A stretch of DNA of 64,000 nt from Oscillibacter hominis. Lineage in GTDB: Bacteria; Bacillota; Clostridia; Oscillospirales; Oscillospiraceae. A model generated the notes under the pieces. The model had not been told where the DNA came from and searched no databases. It saw only the letters and a list, made by a program, of their open reading frames with translations. Where the stretch lies: NCBI RefSeq assembly GCF_014334055.1, contig NZ_CP060490.1, positions 2,604,001 to 2,668,000 on the forward strand, read 5' to 3'. Position numbers and translations under genes: made by a program. Within the stretch, counting starts at the first letter, position 1. Every line of letters begins with the position of its first letter. This document shows, piece by piece, positions 55,006 to 63,179 of the stretch.

Positions 55006-55040
55006 AAAAGCACCCCGGACGAAAGTCCGGGGTGCTTTTT
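55006..55040 (+). terminator. Terminator of SLH gene 1
   Basis: AAAAGCACCCCGGAC/GTCCGGGGTGC, GAAA loop, then TTTTT. Confidence 0.92.
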
Positions 55041-55061
55041 CGCCCTTTTTCGACAATTGGA

Positions 55062-55091
55062 TTGTCAGCGCCCTTCCGGATGCGCTATAAT
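55062..55091 (+). promoter_or_regulatory. Promoter of the recombinase gene
   Basis: TTGTCA 55062-55067, 18-bp spacer, TATAAT 55086-55091; independent of the SLH gene terminated just upstream. Confidence 0.65.
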
Positions 55092-55186
55092 AGCCGGAAA
55101 ACGGCGAGTTCCATAACCGGCTCTTCTTGCGCGTCCTGACGCCGCGCCGGAAAGGGCGGATTTCCCGGGAGGAGAGAACCCAAGTG

Positions 55187-56692
55187 ATGAATCACCGCTT
55201 CAACGCCATCTATGCACGCCAGTCCGTGGACAAGAAGGACAGCATCTCCATCGAGAGCCAGATCGAGTTCTGCCGGTTCGAGCTGCAGGGTGACTCCTGC
55301 CGCGAGTACGTGGACCGGGGCTACTCCGGCAAAAACACCGACCGCCCCAACTTCCAGGAGCTGATCGGCGACATCAAACGGGGCCTGATCTCCAAGGTGG
55401 TGGTCTACAAGCTGGACCGGATCAGCCGCTCCATCCTGGACTTTTCCAACATGATGGAGCTTTTTCAGGAGCACAACGTGGAGTTCGTCTCCTCCACGGA
55501 GAAGTTCGACACCTCCACGCCAATGGGCCGGGCCATGCTGAACATCTGCATCGTCTTCGCCCAGCTGGAGCGGGAGACCATTCAGAAGCGCATCACCGAC
55601 GCCTACTACTCCCGGGGACAGAAGGGCTTCCGCATGGGCGGCAAGCCGCCCTACGGCTTCCACGCCGAGCCCATAGTCTTAGACGGCATCCACACAAAAA
55701 AGCTGGTGGTCAACCCGGAGGAGGCCGGCCACGTCCGCACGATGTTTGAGCTCTACGCCCAGCCCCAGGTCTCCTACGGCGATATCACCCGGCAGTTCAC
55801 CTGCTCCGGCATCCTCTTCCACGGCAAGGAGCTCAGCCGGGCCACCCTGGCCCAGATGCTGCGAAACCCGGTTTACGTCCGGGCGGACCAGGCCATCTAC
55901 GACTTCTTTCAGTCCCAGGGCGCCGTGCTCGTCAATGACCCGGAGGAGTTTGCGGGCGTCAACGGCTGCTATCTCTACCAGGGCCGGGAGGCCAAGGGGA
56001 ATAAGCTGCGCGACCTCAACGGCCAGCTCCTGGTCCTGGCGCCCCACGCGGGCTTTGTCCCGGCGGAGCTGTGGCTCAAGTGCCGCAAAAAGCTGATGAA
56101 CAACATGAAGATTCAGTCCGCCAGGAAGGCAACTCACACCTGGCTGGCCGGAAAGATCAAGTGCGGCAACTGCGGCTACGCCCTGACCAGCGTCACCGGG
56201 AGGACCGGGGTGCAGTATCTGCGTTGCACCAAGCGGCTGGACAACAAGAGCTGCGTGGGCTGCGGAAAAATCAGGACCGCTGAGCTGGAGCAGCGGATTT
56301 TTCAGGAGATGGCGGAAAAGGTGCGGCTGATCCAGCGGGAGGGACAGGCCTCCGGGGCAGGCAATCCCCGCATGGCCGCGCTGCAATCGGAGCGGATCCG
56401 GGTGGAGCAGGAGATCGAACGGCTGGTGGACGCCCTGGCCCAGGCCAACTCCGTGCTGCTCTCCTATGTAAACGCCCGCGTGGCGGAGCTGGACGGCCGC
56501 CGCCAGGAACTGTCCCGGGAGATCAGCCAGCTGAACGCCGAGGCGGTCGCGCCGGAGACAGTGGAAGAATTGGCCCGACAGTTGGGCGCATGGGAAGACG
56601 TGGACTTTGGCGACAAGCGCATGACGGTTGACCTGTTGATCTCCTCCATCCGCGCCACCAGCGAAACACTATGCATTGACTGGAAAATCTGA
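55187..56692 (+). CDS. Large serine recombinase (site-specific recombinase/invertase)
   Basis: About 501 residues from ATG 55187 (GTG at 55184 also possible; GGAGGAG at 55168-55174). Resolvase domain: AIYARQSVDKKDSISIESQ (catalytic Ser in YARQS), VVVYKLDRISRS and LNICIVFAQLERETIQKR. A Recombinase domain (about 160-280; GGKPPYGFHAEP, ATLAQMLRNPVY), zinc ribbon CGNCGYALTSV...CTKR...CVGCGK (about 327-365) and a coiled-coil C-terminus follow. Members integrate elements or invert DNA. No phage or conjugation gene is near; it lies inside the inverted repeats with SLH gene 1, favouring a dedicated inversion role. Confidence 0.92.
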   Translation: MNHRFNAIYARQSVDKKDSISIESQIEFCRFELQGDSCREYVDRGYSGKNTDRPNFQELIGDIKRGLISKVVVYKLDRISRSILDFSNMMELFQEHNVEFVSSTEKFDTSTPMGRAMLNICIVFAQLERETIQKRITDAYYSRGQKGFRMGGKPPYGFHAEPIVLDGIHTKKLVVNPEEAGHVRTMFELYAQPQVSYGDITRQFTCSGILFHGKELSRATLAQMLRNPVYVRADQAIYDFFQSQGAVLVNDPEEFAGVNGCYLYQGREAKGNKLRDLNGQLLVLAPHAGFVPAELWLKCRKKLMNNMKIQSARKATHTWLAGKIKCGNCGYALTSVTGRTGVQYLRCTKRLDNKSCVGCGKIRTAELEQRIFQEMAEKVRLIQREGQASGAGNPRMAALQSERIRVEQEIERLVDALAQANSVLLSYVNARVAELDGRRQELSREISQLNAEAVAPETVEELARQLGAWEDVDFGDKRMTVDLLISSIRATSETLCIDWKI

Positions 56693-56707
56693 AGATTAAC
56701 ATACGAA

Positions 56708-56737
56708 GAACTCCCTGATGTCAGGGAGTTCTTTTTG
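56708..56737 (+). terminator. Terminator of the recombinase gene
   Basis: GAACTCCCTGA/TCAGGGAGTTC, 2-nt loop, then TTTTTG; it lies 15 bp after the stop and 12 bp before the right inverted repeat. Confidence 0.88.
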
Positions 56738-56748
56738 TATAGGGAGGA

Positions 56749-56806
56749 TTCACCCACTTGTAACATAACTGTAACACAGCGATTCATACAGTTGGCCGGC
56801 AGCAGG
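56749..56806 (-). repeat. 58-bp inverted repeat, right copy (candidate recombination site)
   Basis: Reverse complement of 52186-52243 with one mismatch. The pair encloses 4.5 kb holding the promoter and gene of SLH protein 1 plus the recombinase. To the right, 56807-57062 is AT-rich, has no gene, and separates this repeat from the promoter of SLH gene 2. Confidence 0.85.
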
Positions 56807-57062
56807 GATCCAAAAAATACAGTGGAAACCATCTGTTTGACAATGGCAGCAAGAATGACTTCTCCGGAATGTCCATTGACGAGCAGCCTATCTGCCTTTG
56901 CCCTGATATCTTATATTAGGTATGTTGTAGTTTACGGAGTGAAGACGTTTTTTCAAGCCACCGATGTGTCATTATCGTTGAGATGACCGGGGCCCGGGGT
57001 ATAAGTTGTCGAATGAACGCACCGATACGACCTGTTGTACTTTGTCTGTAAAGGTAAAAGAC

Positions 57063-57091
57063 TTTACAAACAAAAATGATTCCTGTAAGAT
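57063..57091 (+). promoter_or_regulatory. Promoter of SLH gene 2
   Basis: TTTACA 57063-57068, 17-bp spacer, TAAGAT 57086-57091. Homology with the gene 1 region starts one base before this -35 and runs through the whole 5' UTR with only one indel and a few substitutions. Unlike gene 1, the -35 sits in an inverted repeat TGTAAAG/CTTTACA and has no 58-bp repeat upstream. Confidence 0.65.
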
Positions 57092-57239
57092 ACGACGTGA
57101 ACAGAGGGGAAACCGACCCGTGGCCCGGCACAGATACAGGACCGGCATGCCACGGTATGTGTGCCGTGTCAAAGATGGGGCGGCGATCCGGATGTTCGAA
57201 AACGCCGGTAAACCGGTAAATTTTAAAGGAGGAAATCCC

Positions 57240-59867
57240 ATGAAGAAGTTCCTTTCTCTGGCACTTGCTCTGGTGATGGCTCTGTCCCTGTTCACCGTTG
57301 CAAGCGCCAAGGAGTACAAGGATCTGTCCGATAAGGACGAGATCACCTACTCCGAGGCTGTTGCCGTGCTGAACAAGCTCGGCATCATCGAGGGTTATGA
57401 AGACGGTTCCTTCAAGCCCGACACCGCTCTGAACCGCGCCCAGGCTGCCAAGATTATGTGCGGCCTGCTGCTGACCCAGGCTACGGCTGACAAGCTGACC
57501 GTCAGCGCCGCTCCTTTCAAGGATGTGTCCGCTGACTACTGGGCCGCCGCCTACATCTCCTACTGCAAGAACGCCAAGATCCTGGACGGCTACAGCGATG
57601 GCACCTTCCGTCCCACCGCTACCCTGACCGGCTATCAGTTCTGCAAGATGCTGCTGACTGCTCTGGGCTACAAGTCCGAAAAGGAAGGCTTCACCGGTTC
57701 CGGCTGGACCCTGAACGTTGCCAGCAAGATCAACACCGTTGGCCTGACCAAGGGCAACGTGGAGTTCGGCGGCAACAGCGAGGTCACCCGCGAGGAGGCC
57801 TGCCTATATGCTCTGAACATGCTGAAGGCCACTGAGGTTGAGTACTCTGGTCTGTCCGTTGACGTCACCACTGGCGATTCTCAGGTGAGCATCAACAACA
57901 ATCAGGCTGAGCCTGTTAAAAACAATGGCGATTCCGACGGCAACATCAAGGACGATAATTTGATGCAGTTTGCTGAGGAGCACTTCGGCGCTCTGAAGAT
58001 CAGCAACAGCAACGACGAGGACGATTTCGGCCGTCCCTCCAACACCTGGAGCTATCGCAACGTTTCCTTTGGTACCTTTGCCAAGCAGCCTGACTTCGTC
58101 TACACCTCCGGTGTTGGTTCCTATGGCAACAACACCGAGGCTGAGGACGCCAAGGCTCTGGGTCTGAAGGGCTACAAGTTTGCTACCCGCAATACCGCTG
58201 ATGAGGGCCAACCTGCTGTCTACACTTCCGCTGTCAACGCCGTGGTTAATGGCCAGGAAGTAACCCAGGAAGGCGGTACTGCTGACAAGGACGGTTTCCA
58301 GATCAAATCCATGAAGGAACTGGCCTCTCTGACCAGCAACGGCACCGTGGTCGAGGTCTATGTGGATGATGACACCGCCGATCTGATCACCGACGTGGTT
58401 GTCGTGAAGTCTCAGCTGATGCAGATTAACCGTGTCAGCACCAGCGCCAAGACCGTCTCCCTGAAGAAGGTCGAGTCTGAGAATACCAATGTTAAGTCCG
58501 TCGTCGCTGTTGACGAGGACAACGACTACTATGCTGTTCTGTCCCAGATGAAGGCTGATGATTATGTGGTCATCACTCCTGTTCGGGATGGCAATTCCTA
58601 TAAGGTTGGTGCTGCCTACAAGCCCACCACCGACTCCGGCGCTCTGTCCAAGGTCTCCATGAAGGTCGAGAACAATGTAAAGACTGTCAACGGCGTCACC
58701 CTGAACGGCACCGCTTACAAGCTGAGCGCGATTCGTGACGGCTTTGAAAATCTGGATTCCACAAGCGTTGTCAACGCCAGCAAGGACAGCACCCTGTATC
58801 TGGATAAGTACGGCTATGCCATGTACATCACTGATGTCACCTCCGGCAGCGACTTCTTCATCTTCAGCAGCATCTACAACACTCTGGTCGATGGCAAGCT
58901 GGTCTATGTTGCCCAGGGCTATGACCTGGAGGGCAATGCTGTTTCCCTGAACGTGGGTACCAATAGAAAAGATACCGATGTTATTCCTGAAACCATGACC
59001 ATGGGTACCATCTATGCTTACAGCACCAGCGGTTCCAAGAACAACGGTGAGTATAAGATCACCCCGGCTGCTACCACTAACACTGAGGATGGCAGAAAGT
59101 ATGTTGACAACACCGGCCTGACCCTGACTCAGAACGCCAGCGCCACCAACATTTCCGGCAAGGGCTACTATGCCTCCGGCGTGAAGTTCGTGTACCTGAG
59201 CGTGAACGACGGCGAGATCGACAAGGTCACCGTCCGCGAGGGCGTCCAGAAGGTTTCCGGCCTGTCTGCTAAGCTGGTCTTCAACAAGGACAATGAAATC
59301 ACTTATGTGATCGTGACCGGCGATGCTGAGGATGCCACCGGCACCAACGTGGCCTTCGTTTCCAAGAAGACCGGCGAGACCAGCGTGGGCAACAAGGCTG
59401 CAGACATCTACACCCTGTACATTGACGGTGTCAAGACCGAGGGCGTTGTCTCCAAGAATCAGGGTCTGGATGGCAAGTTTGTCACCTACTCCGCCGGCGA
59501 CGACAATGTCTACACCCTGAAGGAGTATAACAGCTCTAACAACACCACTTCCGTGGCCACCGGTTTGACTCTGAACGATGTTGCTGATCAGTTTGTCGGC
59601 ACCCGTTATCTGGTTGGTCTGGTTCAGGATGCTCAGAACCAGGATATTGACCTGAACGTTGCAAAGGCTGAGGTCATTGACCTGACCGATTACAACCTGG
59701 GCTCCATCGGCGAGATCAAGGACGCTCTGACCTCATCCGCTGATCCCGGCAACGACAGCAAGCTGACTGATGTTACCATTGCTGTGATCTACAATGGCAA
59801 CTCCAGCTCCAGCAGCTACGGCCAGGTTTCTTACCTGTTCGTTACCGCTGGCACCGCTCGTGCCTAA
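57240..59867 (+). CDS. SLH-domain surface (S-layer-like) protein 2
   Basis: 875 residues; start ATG 57240 behind AAAGGAGG (a longer frame upstream is only the shared leader). Same signal peptide as protein 1, then SLH modules at about 30-80, 92-140 and 150-200 differing at scattered positions (e.g. IIEGYEDGSFKPD, CKNAKILDGYSDG). After residue ~205 the two diverge but keep anchor segments (MQFAEEHFGALK, VDEDN, TLYLDKYGYAMYITDV, DIYTLYIDGVKTEGV), so they are full-length paralogues with variable surface parts. High-expression codon use. Ends with the same 18-bp stop palindrome. Confidence 0.93.
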   Translation: MKKFLSLALALVMALSLFTVASAKEYKDLSDKDEITYSEAVAVLNKLGIIEGYEDGSFKPDTALNRAQAAKIMCGLLLTQATADKLTVSAAPFKDVSADYWAAAYISYCKNAKILDGYSDGTFRPTATLTGYQFCKMLLTALGYKSEKEGFTGSGWTLNVASKINTVGLTKGNVEFGGNSEVTREEACLYALNMLKATEVEYSGLSVDVTTGDSQVSINNNQAEPVKNNGDSDGNIKDDNLMQFAEEHFGALKISNSNDEDDFGRPSNTWSYRNVSFGTFAKQPDFVYTSGVGSYGNNTEAEDAKALGLKGYKFATRNTADEGQPAVYTSAVNAVVNGQEVTQEGGTADKDGFQIKSMKELASLTSNGTVVEVYVDDDTADLITDVVVVKSQLMQINRVSTSAKTVSLKKVESENTNVKSVVAVDEDNDYYAVLSQMKADDYVVITPVRDGNSYKVGAAYKPTTDSGALSKVSMKVENNVKTVNGVTLNGTAYKLSAIRDGFENLDSTSVVNASKDSTLYLDKYGYAMYITDVTSGSDFFIFSSIYNTLVDGKLVYVAQGYDLEGNAVSLNVGTNRKDTDVIPETMTMGTIYAYSTSGSKNNGEYKITPAATTNTEDGRKYVDNTGLTLTQNASATNISGKGYYASGVKFVYLSVNDGEIDKVTVREGVQKVSGLSAKLVFNKDNEITYVIVTGDAEDATGTNVAFVSKKTGETSVGNKAADIYTLYIDGVKTEGVVSKNQGLDGKFVTYSAGDDNVYTLKEYNSSNNTTSVATGLTLNDVADQFVGTRYLVGLVQDAQNQDIDLNVAKAEVIDLTDYNLGSIGEIKDALTSSADPGNDSKLTDVTIAVIYNGNSSSSSYGQVSYLFVTAGTARA

Positions 59868-59882
59868 TCTGACTTCAGATTA
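59865..59882 (+). repeat. 18-bp palindrome at the stop codon of SLH gene 2
   Basis: Identical to 54971-54988, again overlapping the TAA stop. Confidence 0.85.
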
Positions 59883-59898
59883 ACTGCAAGCAACAAGC

Positions 59899-59935
59899 AG
59901 CGCCCCCGGACTTTCGTCCGGGGGCGCTCTTTCTC
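59899..59935 (+). terminator. Terminator of SLH gene 2
   Basis: AGCGCCCCCGGAC/GTCCGGGGGCGCT, TTTC loop, then CTTTCTCC; the tail is weak in Ts but the stem is perfect. Confidence 0.75.
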
Positions 59936-59936
59936 C

Positions 59937-60260
59937 TTACTGCCCCCTTGCGGCGCAGAAGCGGTTGGAGGCGTCCTTCAGCGCGGCGACCAGCGGCTTT
60001 TGCGTCAGGGCGAAGTAGCGCGCGCGGATCTCCCGCTCCAGCGTGGGCAAATCCTCCGGCAGACGCTTCCCAACCAGGAGCTGGCGCACAAATTCCGCCG
60101 TGACGCCCACGATGGTGTTGCAGCCCATGTCCAGAATCTCCCCGGTCTCCCGGCAGAGCACCAGGCTGATGTAAAACTCCCCGTGGGTGCTGTAGATGGC
60201 GTCCTCCCGGCTGGGCTTGGCCATCCCCACCACCAGGAGGGAATGCTCCGGATAACGCAT
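59937..60260 (-). CDS. DUF3870 domain protein
   Basis: 107 residues from ATG 60260 (MRYPEHSLLVVGMAKPS), AAAGGAG upstream. Typical DUF3870 features: VVGMAKPSREDAIYSTHGEFYISLVL, DMGCNTIVGVTAEFVRQLLVGKR and a basic C-terminal helix. The family is small, cytoplasmic and without known function, often near amino acid or hydrolase genes. It lies alone between SLH gene 2 and the D-glutamate cyclase-like gene. Confidence 0.85.
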   Translation of the reverse strand: MRYPEHSLLVVGMAKPSREDAIYSTHGEFYISLVLCRETGEILDMGCNTIVGVTAEFVRQLLVGKRLPEDLPTLEREIRARYFALTQKPLVAALKDASNRFCAARGQ

Positions 60261-60348
60261 AAAAGAGGCTCCTTTCTTATGGTTTCTATTCTGTAAAAAC
60301 AGCATATCATAGAGGGGAACAATTTTCCACAGCAGCTTGAAGTTTGAC

Positions 60349-60377
60349 TTGACGAACGGCTGGCGGCGGCGTATTCT
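60349..60377 (+). promoter_or_regulatory. Promoter of the DUF4392 gene
   Basis: TTGACG 60349-60354, 17-bp spacer, TATTCT 60372-60377; transcription would start near 60384, leaving a 118-nt leader. Confidence 0.6.
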
Positions 60378-60383
60378 AAGCGT

Positions 60384-60475
60384 AGAAGATTCTTTTGTTT
60401 ATGGGGACGCCTGCCCGGCTGCTCCCGTCGTAAACAAGATCCACGAATTTGCTCAAATTGGTGGGTCTTTTTTTG
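60384..60475 (+). promoter_or_regulatory. Leader with intrinsic terminator before the DUF4392 gene (possible riboswitch, class unknown)
   Basis: The first half can fold GTTTA/TAAAC with inner GACG/CGTC. The second half is a terminator: AGATCCAC (60437-60444) pairs with GTGGGTCT (60461-60468), inner AATTT/AAATT, GCTC loop, then seven Ts. It ends 27 bp before the start codon. A terminator here is best explained by regulated readthrough; I recognise no known aptamer and no convincing leader peptide. Confidence 0.5.
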
Positions 60476-60501
60476 CGCCCACCTCCTGGGAGGAAGCTGC
60501 A

Positions 60502-61368
60502 ATGGACTTTGAGCAAGCGTTATATGAACAGCTGCGGCGGGGGAACCGGGGGCTTCGCGCGCCCATGCCGGCCCTGCGGGAGCTGAGCGGGGTGCTGCTG
60601 CGCAGCCGCTCCGTGCTGGTGCTGACCGGGTTCCCGGTGGACTGCGGCGCCGTGGCGGGTGAGACGGACGGCCCCATCGGCGCGGCGGAGATCGCGGGCG
60701 CGCTGACTGACCTGGGATGCCGGGTGCTGGTGGCCACGGATGCGCCGTCCTACCGGAACGTGCGGTCGGCCCTGGAGCTCGCGGCGCCTGGGGCGGAGCT
60801 GGCGGCCGTCCCGTTTTTGGAGACTGAGCGGTTCTTCAGGAGGCTCTTTGACTCTTATCAGCCCGACCTGGTGCTCTCCATCGAGCGCCCCGGGAAGGGG
60901 ATGGACGGCCATTTCCACAACATGCGGGGTGCTGTGATCGACCGCATGGCGGCGGATACGGACAGCTGCTTTCAGCTGGCCCGTCAGCGTTCCATCACAA
61001 CAGTGGCCATCGGCGACGGCGGCAACGAGTTGGGGATGGGCGCGCTTTACGACAAGGTGTGCGCCCATGTGCCCCATGGCGCGGAAATCGCCGCGGTGGA
61101 GCCGGCCCAGTTCACTCTGGCGGCCGGGGTGTCCAACTGGTGGGGGGCCGGCCTTGCGGCCCTGCTGTCCCATGCCACGGGCCGGGAGCTGATGCTTACG
61201 GAGCAGGAGGAGACGGAGCTGCTGCGGGCCATTGTGGATGCCGGGGCGGTGGATGGCTGCACGAAGCGGCGGGCCATGAGCGTGGACGGATTGGAGCTGT
61301 CCGTGCATCTGAAGGTGCGCAGGGCGCTGATGCAGCTGCTGAAGGAGGAAAAGACGCTGTGCGGATAA
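60502..61368 (+). CDS. DUF4392 / D-glutamate cyclase-like (GLUCM C-terminal type) protein
   Basis: 288 residues from ATG 60502 (MDFEQALYEQLRRGNRG), behind GGGAGGAAGC. Conserved parts: VLVLTGFPVDCGAVAGETDGPIGAAEIA, LSIERPGKGMDGHFHNMRG, TTVAIGDGGNELGMGAL and GVSNWWGAGLAALL. This domain forms the C-terminal part of animal mitochondrial D-glutamate cyclase (DGLUCY), which turns D-glutamate into 5-oxo-D-proline. The DUF1445 part of that enzyme is encoded by the convergent gene next door. Expression probably depends on the leader at 60384-60475. Confidence 0.85.
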   Translation: MDFEQALYEQLRRGNRGLRAPMPALRELSGVLLRSRSVLVLTGFPVDCGAVAGETDGPIGAAEIAGALTDLGCRVLVATDAPSYRNVRSALELAAPGAELAAVPFLETERFFRRLFDSYQPDLVLSIERPGKGMDGHFHNMRGAVIDRMAADTDSCFQLARQRSITTVAIGDGGNELGMGALYDKVCAHVPHGAEIAAVEPAQFTLAAGVSNWWGAGLAALLSHATGRELMLTEQEETELLRAIVDAGAVDGCTKRRAMSVDGLELSVHLKVRRALMQLLKEEKTLCG

Positions 61369-61404
61369 AAAAGGCGCCAGGCCAATTTGGCCTGGCGCCT
61401 TTTT
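61367..61404. terminator. Bidirectional terminator between the two D-glutamate-cyclase-type genes
   Basis: AAAAAAGGCGCCAGGCC pairs with GGCCTGGCGCCTTTTT around AATTT; near-perfect 16-bp arms with A and T flanks. Confidence 0.92.
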
Positions 61405-62203
61405 ATGGCTGATGGGCGGAGAGCAGCTCATCCAGCAAATCGTTTTTCACGTCAGTGACGAACATGTGGCCCGGGGCGTGGGTGATGGCGATGGGCGGCT
61501 TTGCGGCCTCCACCGCGGCCTGGGGCGTCACGCCGCAGGGCCAGAAGACCGGCACCTCGCCGGGCCGCACCTCCACCGCATCGCCGTAGTCCGGGCGGGA
61601 GAGGTCTAAAACGCCGATCTCCTCCGGATGGCCGATCTGCACCGGAGCGCCGTGGACATGGGGAAAACGGGCGGTGATCTCCGCCGCCAGCCGGGCCTTC
61701 TCCGGGGTCATGGGCCGCATGCTGCACACCATGGGCCCCCGGAAGGGGCCGGCCGGCTGGGTTGCGATGCTGGTCTTGTACATGGGCACGTTGCGGCCCA
61801 TGGAGATATGGCGCATCTCGATCCCGGCGCGGAGCAGGGCCTCCTCAAAGGAGAAGCTGCACCCGATGAGAAAGCCCACAAAGTCCGGCTGCCAAAGGGC
61901 GGATACGTCACTCTCCTCCTGGCAGAGGACGCCGCCGCGGTAGATGCGGTAGGCGGGAAAGTCGGTGGTGATGTCGCCGTCTGAGGCCATGAGGCGGGTT
62001 TTGGGAGAGCCCTCCAGCACCTCCAGGACCGGGCAGGGGGCGCTGTTGCGCCGGGCGTACTCCCGGAAATCCCGTGCCCACCGGCCGGGCAGGATGATGA
62101 GGTTGGCCTGGGCGTAGCCGGGGCACAGGCCCGCCGTGGGAGAGGTCAGGCGGCCGCTGCGGGCCAAGTGCCGGACCTTAAGGGGGGTAAGATTCTGTTC
62201 CAT
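61403..62203 (-). CDS. DUF1445 / YcsI-family putative hydro-lyase (D-glutamate cyclase N-terminal type)
   Basis: 266 residues from ATG 62203 (MEQNLTPLKVRHLARSG), GGAGCGATTGG-type site upstream. Core: GLCPGYAQANLIILPGRWARDF, DFVGFLIGCSFSFEEAL, IEMRHISMGRNVPMYKTSI, GPMVCSMRPMTPE, PVFWPCGVTPQAAVEAAKPPIAITHAPGHMFVTD. The family is annotated putative hydro-lyase and is the DUF1445 part of DGLUCY. It follows pxpC after 13 bp in an operon for 5-oxoproline use, which supports a role in making or handling 5-oxoproline. Confidence 0.9.
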   Translation of the reverse strand: MEQNLTPLKVRHLARSGRLTSPTAGLCPGYAQANLIILPGRWARDFREYARRNSAPCPVLEVLEGSPKTRLMASDGDITTDFPAYRIYRGGVLCQEESDVSALWQPDFVGFLIGCSFSFEEALLRAGIEMRHISMGRNVPMYKTSIATQPAGPFRGPMVCSMRPMTPEKARLAAEITARFPHVHGAPVQIGHPEEIGVLDLSRPDYGDAVEVRPGEVPVFWPCGVTPQAAVEAAKPPIAITHAPGHMFVTDVKNDLLDELLSAHQP

Positions 62204-62216
62204 CCAATCGCTCCTT

Positions 62217-63179
62217 TCATCGGTGGAAGAGCCGGCGGAACACTCCGGCGTTGAATCTGCGGTCGATGGCCTCAAGCTCCTGCCGCTGGGCGATGTACAA
62301 AGCCTGGGCCTGTTCCATGGCCACCGCTTCGAATCGGAACCGGTCGCCAGCCTTGGCCTGGGCCAGGGCGGAGAAGTCGGCGGAGATGACGCAGGCGATC
62401 TTGGTGTAGCCGCCCACGGTCTGGCGGTCCGCCAGCATGAGGATGGGCTTCCCGTTGGAGGGCACCTGCACCGCGCCGAAGGAGATGCCGTCGGAGAGGA
62501 TGTCCGCCCCAGCCCGATGGGTGATGACCGGCCCGTCCAACCGGCAGCCCATGCGGTCAAACTGGCTGGTGAGGGTATACTCGGAGGAGAGGAAGGTCTC
62601 CAGTCCCTCCGGGGTGAAGGCGTCGTCCTGGGGCCCCAAGATCACCCGGAGCGTGGGGGAGGAGGCGGCCTCCGTCAGGCGCCGCTTGCTCATCTTAGGC
62701 AGGAAGGGCCTGGGCGCGCGGAAGGCAATCTCGTCGCCTGCTTTCAGCTGCCGGCCCTGAAAGCCGCCCAGCTGCACCTTGAGGTAAGTGGAGCGGCTGC
62801 CCATGACCACCGGGATGTCCAATCCGCCGGCAAAGGCCAGATAGGCCCGGCAGCCGCTTTTGGGGCCGGTAAAGGAAAGGGTCTGCCCTGAGCGCACCGC
62901 CACGGCCGCGTACCGGGGTACCGGCGCCCCGTCCAGCTCCGCGCCCAGGTCGCCGCCGGTGAGGGCGATGCAGTTGTCTTGGGTGAAGAGCAGCCGGGGC
63001 CCTAAGAGGGAGACCTCCAGCACGGCCTCGTTTTCCCCGTTTCCCACCAGGAAGTTGGCCAGGGCCGCGGCCCTTGGGTCCAGCACCCCGGCCACCACCA
63101 TGCCATACTGCTGGTAGTTGGTGCGGCCCATGTCCTGTACCGTGGTCAGAAGGCCTCCCTGTTCCACCCGGATGCTCAC
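62217..63179 (-). CDS. pxpC: 5-oxoprolinase subunit C (biotin-dependent carboxyltransferase-like)
   Basis: 320 residues: SIRVEQGGLLTTVQDMGRTNYQQYGMVVAGVLDP, ALTGGDLGAELDGAPVPRY, GCRAYLAFAGGLDIPVVMGSRSTYLK and LADRQTVGGYTKIACVISAD are PxpC (KipA/AHS2-type) signatures. With PxpA and PxpB it opens 5-oxo-L-proline to glutamate using ATP. Start overlaps the pxpB stop by 4 bp (ATGA). Confidence 0.95.
   Translation of the reverse strand: MSIRVEQGGLLTTVQDMGRTNYQQYGMVVAGVLDPRAAALANFLVGNGENEAVLEVSLLGPRLLFTQDNCIALTGGDLGAELDGAPVPRYAAVAVRSGQTLSFTGPKSGCRAYLAFAGGLDIPVVMGSRSTYLKVQLGGFQGRQLKAGDEIAFRAPRPFLPKMSKRRLTEAASSPTLRVILGPQDDAFTPEGLETFLSSEYTLTSQFDRMGCRLDGPVITHRAGADILSDGISFGAVQVPSNGKPILMLADRQTVGGYTKIACVISADFSALAQAKAGDRFRFEAVAMEQAQALYIAQRQELEAIDRRFNAGVFRRLFHR

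Noticed and set aside
52186..56806. The 58-bp inverted repeats as ends of a transposon
   Set aside because: The only recombinase is a serine type, which does not use terminal inverted repeats; no target-site duplication is visible at the outer edges (CCGC left, GATC right).
60397..60432. Ten-codon frame in the DUF4392 leader as a leader peptide
   Set aside because: No ribosome site and no enrichment of any codon that would match the gene's role.
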